From Diphasiastrum complanatum (taxonomy: Eukaryota > Streptophyta > Lycopodiopsida > Lycopodiales > Lycopodiaceae), in assembly GCA_029204225.1 (NCBI GenBank), contig CM055094.1, positions 15,380,928 to 15,444,927 of the forward strand: a stretch of 64,000 nt of DNA, written 5' to 3'. Below the pieces are notes generated by a model that saw nothing but the letters and a program-made list of their open reading frames with translations, was not told the origin of the DNA and did not search any database. Every line of letters begins with the position of its first letter. Within the stretch, counting starts at the first letter, position 1. The translations under genes and the position numbers were made by a program. This document shows, piece by piece, positions 59,360 to 64,000 of the stretch.

Positions 59360-61007
59360 ATTAACGTCTTTTTTGCACCCGTGGGTGCATAAGACCAAAA
59401 AAAAAATATGTACAAGCAACAGTGGGAGCATCATCCATAGGAGGACGTGGCCGTAAAATGCTATAAACTAGCTACGAATGAAAGTAGAACAAAGCAGAAG
59501 TGAAATAAGCCCACAACCTGGGCCAGGTATAACAGAAGAACTACAGAAAAAGTACTAATGCCCACGACCCGGGCCAGGTGGAGAATAAGTACATATCAGC
59601 GAAAGTAAGTGTGAAGTGTTCGCTGAGTGGAGCGTACAGTGGGCTCCGATGGAGGTGAGTGCCGACTACATCTGGGCTTTTTCCGCGGTGGCACAGCGAT
59701 AGGAATCTCATCATTGGAGTCATCAGCACGTGCTCGAGTCCGAAAGAAGCCAGTGAGAAGCAGCTGCTGGGAGTCTAACCCTAGGTGATCTGGTACAGGC
59801 AGATGAGACTGACGGAGAGTAAGCATCTCACGAACAAGAAGTCCCAAGCAACGAGCATCAGGATAGGAGACAAAACTGTGAAGTGTATGCGGGCCATCGC
59901 GAAAGAGACAATAATACCTCCCCCGTATCTCATAATACAATGGACATCTGAGGAGGAAATGGGCTTCATCTTCCACCTCCTGCAACGAGCACAAGCGACA
60001 TAGACAACGCTCCCGGGGGATATCCCATGCACGATTGGCCTCAATAGCAAGCTGATGAGAGAAAATGCGCAACTGCCCAAGACGATAGCGCAGGCCGTGT
60101 GATAGGGGCTGTGAGAGATAGAGCGGCAACAATGGCAAACCAGAAGTATCTAGAGAGAGGAAGTGTGTCTGGTAATAGCTCAGTCGAATGCGGGAAGGTG
60201 GGAGGGAGCTCCAAGTCTGCTGCATATATCGACGAAATAAATAGCCTTGGATATATGAATGCGTACCTCGAGAAAGATCCACGATAGAGATGCCCAGATG
60301 TCGTAAGAGATCAGACGCCTGCTGGTACCAGGATAGCTTGGCATGGGAGTAAGCTAGGACACGTGAAGAAGTAACCGCAACAACTATGTATCTATTTGGG
60401 TGAGATGCACGAATTTCGTGAATCCGTTGAAGAAAAAGAATAAGGCGGAAAAAGCCCTCAGGGATGATCGGAGGAGTAGCAAACTCAGCACATAGGATAT
60501 CATGAGGGGTGGTAGTCTTGGCACGTATCATGCGACCCAACATAGTGGCCTGAATGCGGGAAATGCCTGCCCAGTCCCGGAGGGAAAGTCCTGGCAACCA
60601 AATCTTGGAGGCATACATCACTGCTGGAACCACCCGTGTGTGAAACAACTGGCATCTAGTAGCGTGATCAAAAATATGATTCATTGTACAACCACGCTCG
60701 AACTGGACCAATGCTGAAAGACCGGAGGAAATGTGCGCAAATGCATCTTGGCGGAAACCAAGAAGGTGCGCAGTAAACAGGACTCCCAAGTAAGTATAAG
60801 AGGCAACAATGTCAACTTCCTGGCCATCATAGAAGAATTGATAATTGTGAAGGCTTTGTCGATTGGTGTTGAAAATCATGATCTTCGTCTTTTTTAAGTT
60901 AACAGAGAGACCCCAAGCAACACAAAACCGATGTAAGACCTGTAAGTGACACTGCAACCCTTCTGGTGAGGAAGAAAGCAGGACAATGTCATCAGCATAA
61001 AGCAGAC

Positions 61008-61010
<3 letters not shown>
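59356..61010 (-). mobile_element. 5'-truncated LINE between two (GA)n tracts
   Basis: A non-LTR retrotransposon fragment on the minus strand: coding part 61010-59596, then a 3' UTR of about 240 bp to 59356. Both sides are directly flanked by (GA)n: 59279-59355 and 61011-61099. The endonuclease and first half of RT are missing. It lies inside the hAT element. Confidence 0.8.
59596..61010 (-). CDS. LINE ORF2 C-terminal half, unbroken, RT from YADD on
   Basis: About 470 codons without a stop. Starts at SLLYADDIVLLSSS, where YADD (60988-60999) is the RT active-site motif. VAWGLSVNLKKTKIMIFN and YLGVLF are the following RT motifs. A zinc-knuckle-like CLCRLC...H...C (near 59990-59940) is typical of plant LINE C-termini (zf-RVT type). 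The protein ends STQRTLHTYFR; QRTLHTYF fits the PCNA-interacting (PIP) box pattern Qxx(L/I/M)xx(F/Y)(F/Y). It has no own start codon and upstream sequence is (GA)n, so it is probably not expressed as is. The unbroken frame points to recent insertion. Confidence 0.85.

Positions 61011-61099
<89 letters not shown>
61011..61099. repeat. (GA)n microsatellite, right of LINE
   Basis: About 88 bp of GA, abutting the truncated 5' end of the LINE. Confidence 0.97.
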
Positions 61100-61101
<2 letters not shown>

Positions 61102-61295
61102 CAATATGCTTTCAATGCTTTGGTTTGCACATGATTTCATTTCACACAATACTGTAGAAAATGATATAATAGTGAAAAATAACTTGATGGTAGAAAATCA
61201 CTCAATGCTTCGAAAACGGACGACAATGGTCTTGAAATTGATGGCAAACTTGATAAATGAATTGCTCTTGAAAAAACCTTCTATTTGAAACCCTA

Positions 61296-61358
61296 ACGGG
61301 AAATTTCGGAATGTGATCCGGAATGCGATCCGGATCGCGTTCCGGATCGTGGCCTGCA
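61296..61358 (-). repeat. hAT right terminal and subterminal repeats
   Basis: GTGATCCGGAATGCGATCCGG and GCGTTCCGGATCG, followed by CCTGCAACTTTG at the outer end; the inverse of the left end in style. Confidence 0.8.
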
Positions 61359-61372
61359 ACTTTGCATGAAAC

Positions 61373-62030
61373 ATAGCAAACAATATGTATTCATAAAAGT
61401 GAGATAATCATTCACAAGCATTCTCCAACAAAGAAGATTAATGAAATCAATGGCTGCCAATATATCAAGCATATCTCCAACAAACATCTCAAAGAGCTCA
61501 AGACTCCAAACTCATGTCTAACAGATGAATAACCTTAGTGGTTTTTGTATTCTAAGCAAAAGCTACCTTCCTTTCAATTGACTTGGAGGGAAATATGAAG
61601 ATTCAAATATTAGGGCCTAGATTGGGAGTCATGTAAAATAATAGTGTTTCCGAGGCCTGCCAAATGTAATAAAAGGTGGGTGGCCAAATATAGAGAAGTA
61701 TGGATTATGTGTGTCCTTAACACTCCCCAACTTTAAAAAACATTGCCTGGGCTTAAAAAATGACTCAATCCTAAAAACTAGGAGAAAGACCTCAAGCAAT
61801 AGCTGTGGTAATAGCTAATCATAAACAAATGTGAAAATAGAACTCTCACAAAATGTATGGACCAATGGAAACATTGGAGGAGTGGACATAAGTCTACATA
61901 AAAATCTACAAAACATAGTGCATTGACTGTAAATAATGTTGTAAATATCCCTAATGTCATGGTCATCATAGTACTATTGTAAAGCAACAATAATAAGTCG
62001 ATGTGAATTCAAGACATAAAGAAACAAGAT
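61373..62030. other. Gene-free flank right of the hAT element
   Basis: AT-rich, with ACTCCCCAACTTTAAAA near 61720, a phrase often seen in plant retrotransposon spacers. No anthranilate synthase exon found. Confidence 0.5.
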
Positions 62031-63600
62031 GTTGTTGTTCGTCGCTCAAGGCACTCTAATAACCCAAGAATGTCATAAGAAAGTGTTGTCATGTAAATCC
62101 TTGTCATGGAGGATCCCAACAAGTGAGATATCCAAAGCTAGTTGAATGGCCCAGGAATACCATAGAAAAAAGTAAACGTGGTAACCATAGCAACAACTCG
62201 GCATCGTCATTGGAGGCCAAGCGATAAGTAGCAACTATGAGTGCCAAGGAATCCGAATTTGAAATAGATTACCCTGACATATAGTTATAAGGAACACTTG
62301 TGAAGTAATGCAAGTATTCGTAATGCCCAAGAATGTATAGTAGTATCCAGAAAAATATCAGCGCTGTAAGGAATCCATAAAGCCCAAGAGTGTATAACAT
62401 CAGCATCAACATGAGCAAATCCATATATGAAAGGACAAAGATATGGAAGAATATGTGGATATATACGCATTGTATTGAGATAAGCAGTAATGATCATTTG
62501 TAGTATGATATGAACAAGGCCTAAATACAAACTATATTTGACCATCGATAAACATGCAACCATTGGCCATATCTAAATGACGGAAAGTATTATCTAGAGC
62601 TAGAACATCTACATCAACCGAAGTAAGGATCAAAGGTAAGTGGAGGAACCAAGGATATCGATCAACAACATGAGGGTGCTAGCACCAAAGAATAAACCAT
62701 GCATACCGAACTGTGAGCCTGGGTATGCGCAACAACCATGAAGTCCCATGGAAAATTGATAGATTAGAAGCAAACATTCTTTGCCCAAAAGTGTGTATTG
62801 CTAGCATCGACTGTAGCAAACCCATCCATGAAAACACAAGGATAGCGTGGAATACATGGAAAGGGTCTCAACGAGATTAGCAAAAATGATCATATGAAAG
62901 ACATCCTTTGAAAATGGATGTAGAAGCACTGCATCAAATGAAGGTAACCATGCCATGCAAGTCATAGCAACCAAGCATGCCTCATATATCTAGCACCATT
63001 AGAAGAACAAGTCATAAATACATTCCAAGCTAATCGGAAAGATCGCGAATGCCTAGTAGAGGACATGAAGGTGTGGGAATGCGGGTACGTAGCAATGCCA
63101 AGCATCAGAAGACCAGTACCAAGTATGAGGATCATAAGTAGCACAATAGCAACTCTGCATTATCACTAGAGGCCAAGCTGTACGCAACAACCAAGAATGC
63201 TAGGAAAGATGAAGCCTAAGTAGATTTTGACAGACAATAGCTACAATGGACGTATGTGCAACAACAAGATCGGGAGCCCCAAGGTATCCATAAGCATAAG
63301 GTCCATGAATGTAAACAACAACATCACAAGTTATCCTCAAGGCTCATGAATCTATAATGTCATCATGCCAAGGGATCCATAATGCCCATAATTGTAAAGC
63401 ATCCTTCAGAAGTACATGATCCATAAGTGTAGTAGTGAGGTATAATAGCAGAGTCACCAACTGATATAAAACCTACCATATGAAACATCGTTACCCATCT
63501 GAAGTATCTACTAATGAAATCCTAGAGGAATCATCATGAACCTCAATGAGAATCGAAGCATCAGGAAAAGTGTAAGCACATACCAATGTTGAATATACCT
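62031..63600. repeat. Diverged repeats, unit about 405 bp and longer
   Basis: Similar segments recur: GCCCAAGAGTGTATAACATC...AGCAAATCCATATATGAAA (62378-62440) matches GCCCAAAAGTGTGTATTGC...AGCAAACCCATCCATGAAA (62785-62842). GCAACAACTCGGCATCGTCA...GAGGCCAAG (62190-62221) matches GCAACTCTGCATTATCACTAG (63146-63176). Phrases such as 'ccataagtgta' and 'ccatgaatgta' also recur. No gene; likely old retrotransposon spacer or tandem-array DNA. Confidence 0.55.
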
Positions 63601-64000
63601 AAACAACCATGGAACCAGTATTGGGAACTGAAACCATTGGAATAAGTGAAGTAATTGAAGCACCAGAACCAAGAGGAGCATCTTTAATGCTCAAGTTTAA
63701 TGGATATAGTAGGATAGAAATGAGAAAAGTCCTCAAAATCAGTGTCAAGGTGCTTAGGAGCAACACCAGGGGGCTGTGCATCAGCACAAAAGCATTCAAC
63801 ATCAACATCAAACATCGTATTAGCATCGAAACATGTATTTCTTGATCAACTTCTAGATTTGGACCATCTTGAGAATCATCTGTTTGCTGAACCATGCAAA
63901 AAAGATCTTGGTGAGTGGTATGCCAAGTAGGATTGATCTTGGCTTGACGAAGAGTAGATGTAAATATAGTCCATGCAACATTAGTGGAAAACTCGAAAGT
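63601..64000. other. No recognised gene at the window end
   Basis: Open stretches on both strands between 63599 and 63930 have no domain and biased composition. I see nothing supportable here. Confidence 0.5.

Larger units (their letters stand above)
54929..61364 (+). mobile_element. hAT transposon with 8-bp TSD CATGAAAC
   Basis: Identical 8-bp repeats CATGAAAC at 54921-54928 and 61365-61372 flank the element. The ends are CTGTGTTGCAGCGGATCG on the left and, on the opposite strand, CAAAGTTGCAGGCCACGATC on the right, so they share GTTGCAG. Both ends continue with GC-rich runs of the word GATCCGGA. The 6.4-kb body holds a DUF659-type hAT transposase on the plus strand and a nested LINE fragment. 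It lies 413 bp after exon 4 of the anthranilate synthase gene, probably within intron 4. Confidence 0.85.

Noticed and set aside
63599-63895. Hydrophobic minus-strand ORF suggesting a membrane protein
   Set aside because: Composition bias from repeated CAT/ATG words; no start context or family match.
61373-64000. Remaining anthranilate synthase exons
   Set aside because: Looked for the glutaminase motifs after SPGPG (GVCMG-type, HPES-type) on the plus strand and found none.

Overview
This window is nuclear DNA of a land plant with a large, transposon-rich genome. The evidence is: Copia and Ty3/gypsy LTR retrotransposons of plant type, Helitron fragments, a plant-type hAT element (DUF659 transposase), a LINE, GT-AG introns, long (GA)n tracts, and one host gene, the 5' half of a nuclear gene for a plastid anthranilate synthase beta subunit. 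The species cannot be named from the sequence. I saw no bacterial or organellar genes.

Layout. 0-3.6 kb: decayed plus-strand Ty3/gypsy integrase between two inverted copies of one LTR-like sequence. 3.78-7.12 kb: minus-strand Ty3/gypsy (gag, RT, RNase H, truncated integrase). 7.4-10.4 kb: plus-strand Ty3/gypsy gag-protease-RT remnant. 10.6-20.4 kb: an unusual AT-rich block of decayed, intron-bearing genes on both strands. It holds a DDE-like transposase candidate, an acidic unknown gene, a histone-H3-like gene that starts MA-stop-TKQT and runs on into a proline-rich tail and an unknown domain, three tandem copies of that gene's last exon, and another unknown minus-strand gene. Copies of a GATATCG-TCA-CGCGC motif lie among them.

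20.469-26.899 kb: a complete young Copia element. Its LTRs are 655 bp and differ by two bases, the TSD is CTGTG, and its 1317-codon gag-pol is unbroken. 26.9-32.5 kb: Helitron Rep and PIF1-helicase remnants in opposite orientations, with an inserted Copia integrase fragment. 34.0-35.8 kb: Copia 5' fragment with several primer-binding-like repeats. 35.8-39.9 kb: minus-strand Ty3/gypsy gag-protease-RT. 40.3-46.6 kb: three consecutive plus-strand Copia fragments. 47.4-51.3 kb: non-coding DNA with many copies of a short palindrome, TGTCCATCGCTGGACA.

52.89-54.52 kb: exons 1-4 of the anthranilate synthase beta gene. A hAT element with an 8-bp target duplication (CATGAAAC) sits downstream at 54.929-61.364 kb. 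Nested inside it is a LINE fragment bounded on both sides by (GA)n. 61.4-64.0 kb: diverged non-coding repeats.

Only the Copia polyprotein at 22.3-26.2 kb looks intact. The anthranilate synthase exons look like a real gene whose remaining exons would lie beyond the window, if they exist. The most unusual part is the 10.6-20.4 kb block, where a transposase candidate, a histone-H3-like protein and two unknown genes occur together with a repeated sequence motif.
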